DNA of 6,623 nucleotides. It comes from Acidimicrobiia bacterium. Lineage in GTDB: Bacteria > Actinomycetota > Acidimicrobiia > Acidimicrobiales > Ilumatobacteraceae. A program made the translations under genes and the position numbers. Positions 1 through 5,831 of the stretch are shown in pieces. The DNA is taken from the NCBI GenBank assembly GCA_030425785.1, contig JAUHYJ010000206.1, positions 1-6,623 on the forward strand, in the 5' to 3' direction. The notes under the pieces were generated by a model. It had not been told where the DNA came from and did no database searches. It saw only the letters and a program-made list of their open reading frames with translations. How positions within the stretch are numbered: the first letter of the stretch is position 1; every line of letters begins with the position of its first letter.

Positions 1-1
1 C

Positions 2-715
2 CCGGTCGAGATCGAGGTCGACACCCCGTACGGCGCGCCGGCCGCCGAGGTGGCGATCGGCCACGTCGGCGACGTCCAGGTCGCCTTCCTCGCCCGCCAC
101 GGGCGCCATCACGACTACGTCGCCCACCGGGTGCCGTTCCGGGCCAACGTGTGGGCGCTGGCCTCGCTCGGCGTGCGGACGCTCGTCGGGCCCTGCTCGT
201 GCGGGTCGCTGCAGCCCGAGCTGCATCCCGGCGACTTCGTGGTCGTCGACCAGCTCGTCGATCGCACGTGGGGTCGCGACGCCACCTTCTACGACCGCGG
301 CGCACCCGACAACGCGCCCGGGTTCGATCAGCCCCTGCATCATCAGACGTTCGCCGACCCGTACGACGCGGACGTCCGCTCGGCCGTGGTCGACGCCGCC
401 CGCCTGCACGAGGTGACCGTCCACGACGGCGGGACGATGGTCGTGGTCAACGGGCCGCGCTTCTCGACGCGCGCCGAGAGCCGATGGTTCCGCGACATGG
501 GGTGGTCGGTCGTCAACATGACCGGCATGCCGGAGGCGGTGCTCGCCGCCGAAGCGGGGATGCGCTACGCGACGATCGCACTCGTGACCGACTACGACGC
601 CGGCGTCGACCGTCACGAACCGGTCACGATGGACGCGGTGCTCGCCACCATGCGGTCGAACGTCAGCCAGCTGCGCGACGTGCTGTCGACGGCGATCCCC
701 GCCCTCGCCGGCTGA
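2..715 (+). CDS. S-methyl-5'-thioadenosine phosphorylase (MTAP/PNP family), 5' partial
   Basis: The product should cleave methylthioadenosine with phosphate to adenine and methylthioribose-1-phosphate, a cytoplasmic step of methionine and purine salvage. The frame is open to the left edge and 237 residues are visible; a GTG at 50 is internal, because the preceding codons already read as family sequence (DTPYGAPAAEV). Family landmarks seen are FLARHG, the GPCSCGSL segment, PGDFVVVDQLVDRT, NGPRFSTRAES, NMTGMPEAVLA and TDYDAG. The two Asp of DYD are the residues that in MTAP contact the 6-amino group of adenine, which favours MTAP over guanosine/inosine PNP or methylthioinosine phosphorylase. 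Roughly the first 20-25 residues, with the Gly-rich phosphate loop, lie outside the window. From memory the sequence resembles mycobacterial Rv0535. A stretch after the DATFYDRG motif appears longer than in that relative. Substrate choice between MTA and other 6-aminopurine nucleosides is inferred. Confidence 0.9.
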   Translation, partial: PVEIEVDTPYGAPAAEVAIGHVGDVQVAFLARHGRHHDYVAHRVPFRANVWALASLGVRTLVGPCSCGSLQPELHPGDFVVVDQLVDRTWGRDATFYDRGAPDNAPGFDQPLHHQTFADPYDADVRSAVVDAARLHEVTVHDGGTMVVVNGPRFSTRAESRWFRDMGWSVVNMTGMPEAVLAAEAGMRYATIALVTDYDAGVDRHEPVTMDAVLATMRSNVSQLRDVLSTAIPALAG

Positions 716-723
716 GCCGCCGA

Positions 724-729
724 TAGCCT
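724..729 (+). promoter_or_regulatory. Candidate -10 hexamer TAGCCT for the SAF-domain gene
   Basis: TAGCCT fits the actinobacterial TANNNT -10 pattern. A start site about 7 nt downstream would give a leader of about 40 nt containing the GGGAGG ribosome binding site. No convincing -35 is visible, so this is a weak call. Confidence 0.3.
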
Positions 730-764
730 GACCGCACCGACTTCCCCTCCGCTCGCGTTCGTCC

Positions 765-770
765 GGGAGG
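765..770 (+). promoter_or_regulatory. Shine-Dalgarno GGGAGG before the ATG at 777
   Basis: GGGAGG lies 6 nt before ATG 777 and fixes the start of the SAF-domain gene. It is the clearest ribosome binding site in the window; tldD and the thioesterase gene instead appear to be leaderless. Confidence 0.75.
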
Positions 771-776
771 GTCGAC

Positions 777-1376
777 ATGTCGTTCACGCCACTCACCTCG
801 CTGCCGGTGCGCGCCCGCCGGCTCACCGCCCGGCACCGCTGGCTCCGCGCCGTGGTGCCGTGCCTGCTCGGGCTGGGCACCTATCTCACCGTCGAGCGCG
901 CCGACGACGCCGCCGTGGCTGCTCGCGACGAGTGGGCCGAGGTCGAGACGGTGTGGGTCGCCGCCGGAGCCGTCGATCCCGGCGAACGTGTGGTCGCGGA
1001 GCGGCGCGAGGTGCCGCTCGGCCTGGTGCCCGACGGCGCGGCGGACGCCGACCTCGAGGTCGCCGGTCTGACCACGCGCCGGTCGATCGGGCCGAACGAG
1101 ATCGTCGTCGACCGCGACCTCGACGACCGACCCGCACCACTCGCGCTGGTGCCCGACGGCTGGTTGGTGGTTCCGGTCGTCGAGTCGCCGTCGAGCGGCG
1201 CCGGGCTCGGCGAACGCGTCGCGGTGGTCAGCGACGGGGTCGTGCTGAGCGACGTCGCGGTCGTGGTCGAGTCGGGCGACGGCCGGACGCTGCTCGCCGT
1301 TCCGGCTGCCGACGCTCCGACGATCGCGTTCGCCGCCGTGACGGCCGGCGTCGTCGTGCTCCGCACCGGTGAGTGA
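777..1376 (+). CDS. Membrane-anchored SAF-domain protein (CpaB/RcpC-like)
   Basis: The protein has 199 residues. A basic N-terminus (residues 11-24, several Arg) precedes one hydrophobic segment at about 24-39, which should anchor it with the C-terminus outside. Residues 57-115 look like a SAF domain: a VWVAAGAVDPGE segment, then VVAERREVPLGLVPDG and TTRRSIGPNEIVVDRDL. Residues 125-199 form a second beta-rich part (LVPDGWLVVPV, GERVAVVSDG, TLLAVPAADAPTIAFA) like the region after SAF in CpaB/RcpC. CpaB proteins help assemble Flp/tad pilus secretins, but this copy is short and no pilus gene is visible beside it, so a pilus role is not supported here. The start is set by GGGAGG. The gene ends 17 nt from the convergent uppP stop. 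The fold is fairly sure; the function is unknown. Confidence 0.8.
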   Translation: MSFTPLTSLPVRARRLTARHRWLRAVVPCLLGLGTYLTVERADDAAVAARDEWAEVETVWVAAGAVDPGERVVAERREVPLGLVPDGAADADLEVAGLTTRRSIGPNEIVVDRDLDDRPAPLALVPDGWLVVPVVESPSSGAGLGERVAVVSDGVVLSDVAVVVESGDGRTLLAVPAADAPTIAFAAVTAGVVVLRTGE

Positions 1377-1393
1377 CGTCCCGGCGCAGCGGT

Positions 1394-2224
1394 TCAGCCG
1401 AAGCCGGCGGCCAGCGCGAGCAGGACGGCCACGCCGACCACGACGCGGTAGACGACGAACGGCGCGAAGGTCCGCGTCCGCACGAGCCGCAGCGTGCCCC
1501 ACACTGCGCACCATCCCGACACGGCGCTGGTGGTGACCCCGACGACGAGTGCCCACCCCAACCCGTCCGGTACGCCGTCGACGAGCAACCCGCCGAGCTT
1601 CACGACGACGGCGCCCGCGATCACGGGTACCGACAGCAGGAAGCTCACACGGGCCGCGGCGTCGCGGTCGAAACCGATCTGGCGCGCAGCCGTCATCGTG
1701 ATGCCCGAGCGCGAGGTGCCCGGGTTCAGGGCCAGCGTCTGTGCCAGACCGATGATGACCGCGTCGCGCAGACCGAGATCGTCGACCGCCCGATCGCCCG
1801 GACGACGATCGGCCCACCCCAGCAGCAACCCGAACACGATCAACGAGATCGCGATGATCGCCGGGGTGCCGAGCCGGGTGTCGATGGCGTCCTCGAACAG
1901 GCCGCCGACGATGACGGCCGGGATCGTGGCCACGACGAGCAGCCAGGCGATCCGGCCGTCGGTGTCGATCGGGCGTTCGCGCCGCCACAGCAGACGCACC
2001 CCTTCGCGCACGTACCGTCCGAGGTCGCGCCGGAAGTAGGCGAGCACGGCCATCAGCGTCCCGAAGTGCAGGGCGACGTCGAAGGCCTTCTCGATGCTCG
2101 CTTCGCCCGGATCATCCCAGCCGAACAGCCAGCGCGTCAGGATCAGATGGCCGCTCGACGAGATCGGCAGGAACTCCGAGAGCCCCTGCACGAGACCGAG
2201 TACGAACGCCTGGTAGAGCGGCAC
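1394..2224 (-). CDS. uppP: Undecaprenyl-diphosphatase UppP (BacA family)
   Basis: The integral membrane enzyme hydrolyses undecaprenyl diphosphate to the monophosphate, recycling the lipid carrier for peptidoglycan and other wall polymers; overexpression in other bacteria gives bacitracin resistance. The product has 276 residues, typical for the family. Both signature regions are intact: the (E/Q)xxxE motif as QGLSE (residues 13-17), followed by FLPISSSGH with the conserved His26, and PGTSRSG (168-174) with the catalytic Arg172. Several hydrophobic segments lie between and after them, for example about 92-110, 122-136 and 196-214, and near the C-terminus. I start at GTG 2224 because VPLYQAFVLGLVQG is the usual N-terminus; the upstream extension of the frame runs inside tldE and carries no family sequence. 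It lies 25 nt after the tldE stop on the same strand, so it is probably co-transcribed with tldDE. No strong Shine-Dalgarno is seen. Confidence 0.95.
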   Translation of the reverse strand: MPLYQAFVLGLVQGLSEFLPISSSGHLILTRWLFGWDDPGEASIEKAFDVALHFGTLMAVLAYFRRDLGRYVREGVRLLWRRERPIDTDGRIAWLLVVATIPAVIVGGLFEDAIDTRLGTPAIIAISLIVFGLLLGWADRRPGDRAVDDLGLRDAVIIGLAQTLALNPGTSRSGITMTAARQIGFDRDAAARVSFLLSVPVIAGAVVVKLGGLLVDGVPDGLGWALVVGVTTSAVSGWCAVWGTLRLVRTRTFAPFVVYRVVVGVAVLLALAAGFG

Positions 2225-2249
2225 GGGCCGACCGTACTGTCGAGTGCGC

Positions 2250-3665
2250 TCAGGCGCCCGACATCGTGACGTCGGCGACGACGAGCGTCTGACCGGCCGC
2301 CCGCATCGGGAGCCAGTCGATGTCGCCGCCGACTTCGACGATGTCGAGCAGCATCCGCTGGAGGGTCGAGGCGATCGTGAACTCACGGACCGGCTCGGCC
2401 ACCGCACCGTCGCGGATCATCAAGCCGGCGGCGCCGGTGGAGAAATCGCCGCTGACCGGATTGACACCGGAGTGGATGCCGCTGACGCTCTGGATCAGCA
2501 CACCGTCGTCGATCCCGGCGACGATCTCGTCCTGCGAGCGGACGCCGGGTTCGAGCGACAGCGCGAGCGCTCCGACGCCCGGCGTGCCGGCGAAACCACC
2601 TCGGGTCGCATTGCCGGTCGAGACCGTGCCGGCGCGTCGCGCCGAGTACGAGTTGTGGGTGAAGCGGCGCAGGACGCCCCCTTCGATCAGGGCGTTGCGC
2701 CGCGCCGCCAGGCCCTCGCCGTCGACGTCGGTGGCCGTGTACGCGAGCGCGTTGGTGGGGTCGTCGACGAGGTGCACGAACGCGGGCGCGACCTGGTCGC
2801 CCATCCGCTCGCGGAACAGACTGCGTCCCTTCACGACCGACTCGCCGTTCAGCGTCGAGGCGATGATCGAGAGGAACTGGGCGGTCACGAACGGATCGAG
2901 CACGACGGTCGTGCGCTTCGACGCCGGCTTGACCGCGCCGAGCAGCCGCGTCGCCCGATCGGAGCCCTCGGTCGCGGCGCGGTCGAGGTCGAGGTCGTCG
3001 GGTCGGCGCCCGACGCTGAAGCCGAACCCCGTCTGGGTCTCGTCGCCGTCGTCGGCGAGCGTCGACACGCTGACGTAGCAGCCGTTCTCACGACCCCACT
3101 GTCGGATGCCGGTCGTCGTCGCGACCGCCGCCTCGCCGAACGCATCGGCGTAGTTCGACTCGTCGACGCGGACCCGGCCGTCGACCGCCATGGTGGCGCG
3201 CTCGAGCGCCTTGGCGAGATCGATCTTGCGGTCTGGCGGGCAGTCGGCGAGCTCGTCGTTCCAGAGCACCTGATCGGTGACCGGTACACCGTCCGGCTCC
3301 GCCAGGCCGGCCCACTCGTCGGGCGTGCCGAACTCGACGTTGTCGCGTGCGTCGGCCAGCACCTCGGCCACCGCCGCGGCGTCGAGCGTGCCGGCGTACG
3401 CGAACCCGGTGCGGCCGTCGCGGATCACCCGGATGCCGATCCCCTCGGACTGGGCGGCGACGAAGTGCTCGACCTCGCCCTGGTAGACGCGGACCTCGGT
3501 GTCGCCGCCGCGGGCGACGAAGGCCTCGACCTGCTCGCCCGCGCGGGCCTGGGCCACGACGCGGTCGGCGATCGCCAACAGGTCGGCGCCGTCGTGCGTG
3601 CCCGTCGAGCGGGCATCGGTCGCCGTCACGCCGCCGTCCCGCCGTCCACGGCGTTCCCCGGCCAC
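2250..3665 (-). CDS. pmbA: TldE/PmbA-type subunit of the TldD/TldE metalloprotease
   Basis: This is the partner of TldD. In E. coli the TldD/TldE heterodimer trims the leader of microcin B17 and degrades the unfolded antitoxin CcdA; the native substrate here is unknown. The 471-residue product matches PmbA in length. Seen are the N-terminal GIGIRVIRDGRTGFAYAGTL (75-94), the VDGEGLAARRNALIEGGVL block (314-332) that parallels TldD, and SGIHSGVNPVSGDFSTGAAG (395-414). There is no HExxxH motif at the position used by TldD (around 251-272), as expected for TldE. The start is ambiguous. GTG 3665 has AGGAA 8 nt upstream; GTG 3629, giving 459 residues, drops an Arg-rich tail (AGERRGRRDGG) and sits in a duplicated copy of the tldD end, suggesting it was the ancestral start. 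The gap to tldD is 49 or 85 nt. Confidence 0.93.
   Translation of the reverse strand: MAGERRGRRDGGVTATDARSTGTHDGADLLAIADRVVAQARAGEQVEAFVARGGDTEVRVYQGEVEHFVAAQSEGIGIRVIRDGRTGFAYAGTLDAAAVAEVLADARDNVEFGTPDEWAGLAEPDGVPVTDQVLWNDELADCPPDRKIDLAKALERATMAVDGRVRVDESNYADAFGEAAVATTTGIRQWGRENGCYVSVSTLADDGDETQTGFGFSVGRRPDDLDLDRAATEGSDRATRLLGAVKPASKRTTVVLDPFVTAQFLSIIASTLNGESVVKGRSLFRERMGDQVAPAFVHLVDDPTNALAYTATDVDGEGLAARRNALIEGGVLRRFTHNSYSARRAGTVSTGNATRGGFAGTPGVGALALSLEPGVRSQDEIVAGIDDGVLIQSVSGIHSGVNPVSGDFSTGAAGLMIRDGAVAEPVREFTIASTLQRMLLDIVEVGGDIDWLPMRAAGQTLVVADVTMSGA
3621..3644. repeat. 24-bp direct repeat, copy at the tldE start
   Basis: This 24-mer is identical to 3710-3733. On the minus strand it contains GCGGCGTGACGG; here the GTG at 3629-3627 is the alternative tldE start, whereas in the other copy the TGA is the tldD stop. 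The two copies are 89 bp apart. Confidence 0.85.
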
Positions 3666-3682
3666 GCAGGCCGTTCCTGGCC

Positions 3683-3710
3683 GCTCACTCGCTTGCGCTC
3701 ACTCGCTCGC
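3683..3710. repeat. Tandem 14-bp repeat in the tldD-tldE gap
   Basis: GCTCACTCGCTTGC (3683-3696) is followed directly by GCTCACTCGCTCGC (3697-3710), 13 of 14 bases identical. It lies in the 65-bp insert between the two 24-bp repeats, overlapping the tldD-side copy by one base. Function is unknown; it may be part of a small dispersed intergenic repeat. Confidence 0.7.
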
Positions 3711-3733
3711 GCCGTCACGCCGCCGTCCCGCCG
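3710..3733. repeat. 24-bp direct repeat, copy at the tldD stop
   Basis: This copy encodes the last codons of tldD (GGTAA then TGA at 3717-3715) and is identical to 3621-3644. Confidence 0.85.
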
Positions 3734-5106
3734 ATGGTGAGGGACTTCACGCGCAGCGTGGGCTGGCCGTCGCCGACGGGGACGCCCTGGCCGTCCTTGC
3801 CGCACGTGCCCGGGTTGCCCATCGCGAAGTCGTTGCCGAGCATGTCGATGTCGCGCAGCACCTGCGGGCCGTTGCCGATCAGGTTGCCCTCGCGGAGCGG
3901 CTCGGTGATCTCGCCGTTCTCGATGAGGTACGCCTCGGTCATGCCGAACACGAAGTCGCCGGTGGCGGTGTTGACGCTGCCGCCCCCGAGATGGGCGACG
4001 TAGACGCCGCGCTCGGTCGAGCCGACGATGTCGTCGGGCTCGTCCGGCCCGTTCATGACGAACGTGTTGGTCATGCGCACCATCGGCAGGTGCATGTAGC
4101 TCTGGCGGCGGCCGTTGCCCGACGGCGCGCGGCCATCGTGCCGGGACCGGATGTGATCCCACATGTAGTCGACGAGCACCCCGTCCTCGATCAGCACGTT
4201 GCGACGCGTCGCATGGCCCTCGTCGTCGATCGCGAGCGTGCCCCACTCGGTCGCCATGGTGCCGTCGTCGACCAGGGTGACGAGCGGCGACGCGACGAGT
4301 TCGCCGAGCTTGCCCTCGTACACCGAGGCGCCCTTCTGCACGTGATCGGCCTCGAGCCCGTGACCGCACGCCTCGTGGAACAGCACGCCGCCCGTGCCGT
4401 TCTTGATGACGACCGGCATCGCACCGGACGGCGCCGGGCGGGCCCGCAGCTTGACGATCGCCTGGCGGGCCGCGTCGCGGGCCAGCTCCTCGATGTCGAC
4501 GGCGTCGAAGGCTTCCCACCCGACCGTCTGCCCCATGGACTGGAAGCCGGTCTGCATGCCGGTGTCGCCGCTGGCCACGACGCTGATGCGGGCGAGCACC
4601 CGCACGATGTCGTCGCGGGCGAGCAACCCGTCGCTGTTCGCGACCAGCACCCGCTTGCGGCTGTCGCCGTAGCCGGCGGACACCTGGACCACCTCGCTGC
4701 CGGCCGAGCGGGCGGCGTCGTCGACCCGCTGCATCAGTTCGACCTTGCGAGCCTTGGCGACCTCGTCGGGGTACACGTCGACCGCGTTCACCTGCTGCGA
4801 CGCGCGTTCGCTGAGGGCCACGGTGCGGACCCCGCCGTCGTCGCGGCTCGCGGCCGCGGCCGCGGCCGACGCCGCCGCCCTGAGGCCGTCGGCCGACAGA
4901 TCGCTCGTGTGGGCGAACCCGGAGGTCTCGCCCTTGATGACCCGGATGCCCACCCCGCGGTCGCGCCCGCTCGTCACCTGCTCGATGCGGCCGTCGTCGA
5001 GCGCCACCGACGTGTTGCGTTTGTCCTCGGCGTACACCTCGGCGAAGTCGGCCCCGGTCCGCAACGCCGTCGCCAGCGTCTGCTCGATGAGTTCCTGGTC
5101 GATCAC
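3715..5106 (-). CDS. tldD: TldD zinc metalloprotease subunit
   Basis: TldD is the catalytic subunit of the cytoplasmic TldD/TldE protease, which cleaves unfolded or peptide substrates passing through the heterodimer. The 463-residue product is close to the E. coli length. The metal motif HExxxH is present as HEACGH (244-249), and GTCGKDGQ (433-440) supplies the conserved Cys435, the expected third ligand. Other family blocks are GVGIRVIKGETSGFAHTSDL (51-70), DDEGHATRRNVLIEDGVLVD (294-313), GGGSVNTATGDFVFG (374-388) and NLIGNGPQVL. An Ala run (77-86) is encoded by a GC-rich tandem hexamer. The start is GTG 5106 (VIDQELIEQ), the only start codon just before the conserved N-terminus; the upstream frame has no family sequence. 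TAGGCT ends 7 nt before this GTG and only a weak AGG is present, so the mRNA may be leaderless. tldE and uppP follow on the same strand. Confidence 0.95.
   Translation of the reverse strand: MIDQELIEQTLATALRTGADFAEVYAEDKRNTSVALDDGRIEQVTSGRDRGVGIRVIKGETSGFAHTSDLSADGLRAAASAAAAAASRDDGGVRTVALSERASQQVNAVDVYPDEVAKARKVELMQRVDDAARSAGSEVVQVSAGYGDSRKRVLVANSDGLLARDDIVRVLARISVVASGDTGMQTGFQSMGQTVGWEAFDAVDIEELARDAARQAIVKLRARPAPSGAMPVVIKNGTGGVLFHEACGHGLEADHVQKGASVYEGKLGELVASPLVTLVDDGTMATEWGTLAIDDEGHATRRNVLIEDGVLVDYMWDHIRSRHDGRAPSGNGRRQSYMHLPMVRMTNTFVMNGPDEPDDIVGSTERGVYVAHLGGGSVNTATGDFVFGMTEAYLIENGEITEPLREGNLIGNGPQVLRDIDMLGNDFAMGNPGTCGKDGQGVPVGDGQPTLRVKSLTIGGTAA
4850..4868. repeat. GCGGCC tandem hexamer inside tldD
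   Basis: Three tandem GCGGCC units encode part of the Ala-rich stretch near TldD residues 80-86. This is probably slippage-prone linker sequence with no role beyond coding. Confidence 0.6.
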
Positions 5107-5113
5107 GGCGACC

Positions 5114-5119
5114 AGCCTA
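5114..5119 (-). promoter_or_regulatory. Leaderless-type -10 hexamer TAGGCT of tldD
   Basis: On the minus strand TAGGCT is followed by 7 nt (GGTCGCC) and then GTG 5106. This TANNNT-N7-GTG layout is typical of leaderless actinobacterial transcripts, where transcription begins at the start codon. No TTGACA-like -35 is visible, which fits an activator-dependent promoter. Confidence 0.55.
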
Positions 5120-5171
5120 GGTGGGGCGGCCCGGGCTCCCCACGGTGCCGTGCCGCACCCCATCCGACCGG

Positions 5172-5199
5172 TATGACAGCGATGTGACGGCGAGGTGAC
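5172..5199 (-). promoter_or_regulatory. Three GTCA-type half-sites at 11-bp spacing (MtrA/PhoP-like operator)
   Basis: Read on the minus strand, GTCACC (5199-5194), GTCACA (5188-5183) and GTCATA (5177-5172) are spaced exactly 11 bp apart. Direct repeats at one helical turn are the usual form of OmpR/PhoB-family binding sites, and GTCAC-type half-sites resemble those of actinobacterial MtrA and PhoP. The array sits midway between two divergent promoters, about 70-100 nt from either predicted start site. The regulator assignment is inference; no regulator gene is in the window. Confidence 0.5.
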
Positions 5200-5250
5200 A
5201 AGGGTGTGCCGGACCGGTCGCGGAGACGTGGCCATTCGGTTCCGATCCGT

Positions 5251-5256
5251 TAGCGT
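5251..5256 (+). promoter_or_regulatory. Leaderless-type -10 hexamer TAGCGT of the thioesterase gene
   Basis: TAGCGT is followed by GCTCGCC (7 nt) and GTG 5264, almost the same string as at the tldD start. No -35 and no Shine-Dalgarno are seen. This supports GTG 5264 over the in-frame GTG at 5195, which would overlap the operator repeats. Confidence 0.55.
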
Positions 5257-5263
5257 GCTCGCC

Positions 5264-5650
5264 GTGAACGTTGCGGTCGGACTCAAGGGCGAGGCGCGGT
5301 GGCGGGTCGGCGAGGCCGATACGGCCTTCGCGCTCGGCTCGGGGGACGTGCACGTCCTCGGCACGCCGAAGATGGTCGCGCTGTTCGAGGCGGCCACCGT
5401 CGACGCGCTGCGCGGCATCCTCGACGAGGATCAGTCGTCGGTCGGCATGCGCGTCCAGATCGACCACCTGCAGCCGACGCCCGTCGGCGCCGAGGTGGTC
5501 GTCGAGGCGGTCCTCGACAAGGTCGAGGGTCGCCGCATGACGTTCACGGTCACCGCCACCGACTCCGGTGGCCTCGTCGCCGCCGGCAAGGTGACCCGCG
5601 TCCTCATCGACGTCGAGCGCTTCATGTCGAAGTGCTGCCGCGCCGACTGA
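5264..5650 (+). CDS. Hotdog-fold acyl-CoA thioesterase, FlK family
   Basis: The 128-residue product resembles the fluoroacetyl-CoA thioesterase FlK, as remembered rather than searched. The catalytic Thr-Glu-His set of FlK (T42, E50, H76) lines up with T34 (VLGTPKMV), E42 (LFEAATVD) and H68 (QIDHLQPTPVG) with identical spacing of 8 and 26 residues. The downstream blocks VEGRRMTFTVTATD and VLIDVERFMSK also match the family. The two Phe that gate the fluoroacetate pocket (F33 and F36 in FlK) fall here at Gly25 and Asp28, so fluoroacetyl-CoA is unlikely to be the substrate; another short acyl-CoA is a better guess. The start is GTG 5264, because upstream residues are not family-like and a TANNNT hexamer ends 7 nt before it. 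It is divergent from tldD across 157 nt with no evident functional link. The end CCRAD contains two adjacent Cys of unknown meaning. Confidence 0.85.
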   Translation: MNVAVGLKGEARWRVGEADTAFALGSGDVHVLGTPKMVALFEAATVDALRGILDEDQSSVGMRVQIDHLQPTPVGAEVVVEAVLDKVEGRRMTFTVTATDSGGLVAAGKVTRVLIDVERFMSKCCRAD

Positions 5651-5672
5651 CGCCCAGATCCGCACCACCCTC

Positions 5673-5827
5673 GTTCTGGTCGGAGTTCTGCTTCGTTCTG
5701 GTCGGAGTACTGGTCCGCCCGTGTCCGCTGCCCCCGTTCTGGTCGGGTTTGCGGACGGGAATCGGTCGAGTTCTCCGCCCAGAACCAGGTTCGCGCCGCC
5801 GACGGCTGCCAACTCTCCGCCCAGAAC
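5673..5827. repeat. Cluster of five 17-bp GTTCTGG motifs, three direct and two inverted
   Basis: The motif is about GTTCTGGKCGGAGWDYT. Direct copies are at 5673-5689, 5695-5711 and 5736-5752 (the last diverges after GTTCTGGTCGG). Inverted copies are at 5769-5785 and 5811-5827. A weaker inverted piece, CGCCCAGATC, lies at 5651-5660. Direct and inverted copies could pair in RNA (third with fourth, second with fifth), giving nested stems with few mismatches. The cluster fills the gap between the convergent thioesterase and TPP-enzyme genes, so it could terminate transcription or bind a protein. No CDS is convincing in 5651-5856. Confidence 0.8.
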
Positions 5828-5831
5828 GGAT

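Noticed and set aside
1377..1393. Terminator between the SAF gene and uppP
   Set aside because: The 17-nt gap has no clear stem-loop or T-run on either strand.
663..1988. 441-codon minus-strand frame across the SAF gene and uppP
   Set aside because: It is Arg-rich with no recognisable motif and overlaps two well-supported genes in other frames.
3626..3718. 30-codon frame between tldD and tldE as a TldD/TldE substrate or RiPP precursor
   Set aside because: It arises from the 24-bp duplication, has no Ser/Thr/Cys-rich core or recognised leader, and no modification enzyme is nearby. It is kept only as part of the junction finding.
2244..3740. 498-codon open frame on the plus strand opposite tldE
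   Set aside because: Its translation is rich in Arg, Asp, Val and Gly with no domain, and it mirrors tldE, which has clear family blocks. Long antisense frames are expected at this GC content.
3499..5187. 562-codon open frame on the plus strand opposite tldD
   Set aside because: It has the same low-complexity composition and is opposite a gene with an intact HExxxH motif; it is a GC-driven shadow.
5107..5418. N-terminal extension of tldD by 104 codons
   Set aside because: The added residues are Arg/Ser/Thr-rich, overlap the divergent thioesterase gene and its promoter, and TldD homologues begin near VIDQELIEQ.
5264..5650. Fluoroacetate-resistance gene
   Set aside because: The triad matches FlK but the Phe gate residues are absent and no fluorometabolite gene is visible.
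5117..5812. 231-codon minus-strand frame opposite the thioesterase
   Set aside because: It covers the operator and repeat cluster and has no family sequence; the thioesterase triad supports the plus strand.
5673..5827. CRISPR array
   Set aside because: Repeats are only about 17 bp, occur in both orientations and are irregularly spaced, and there are no cas genes.
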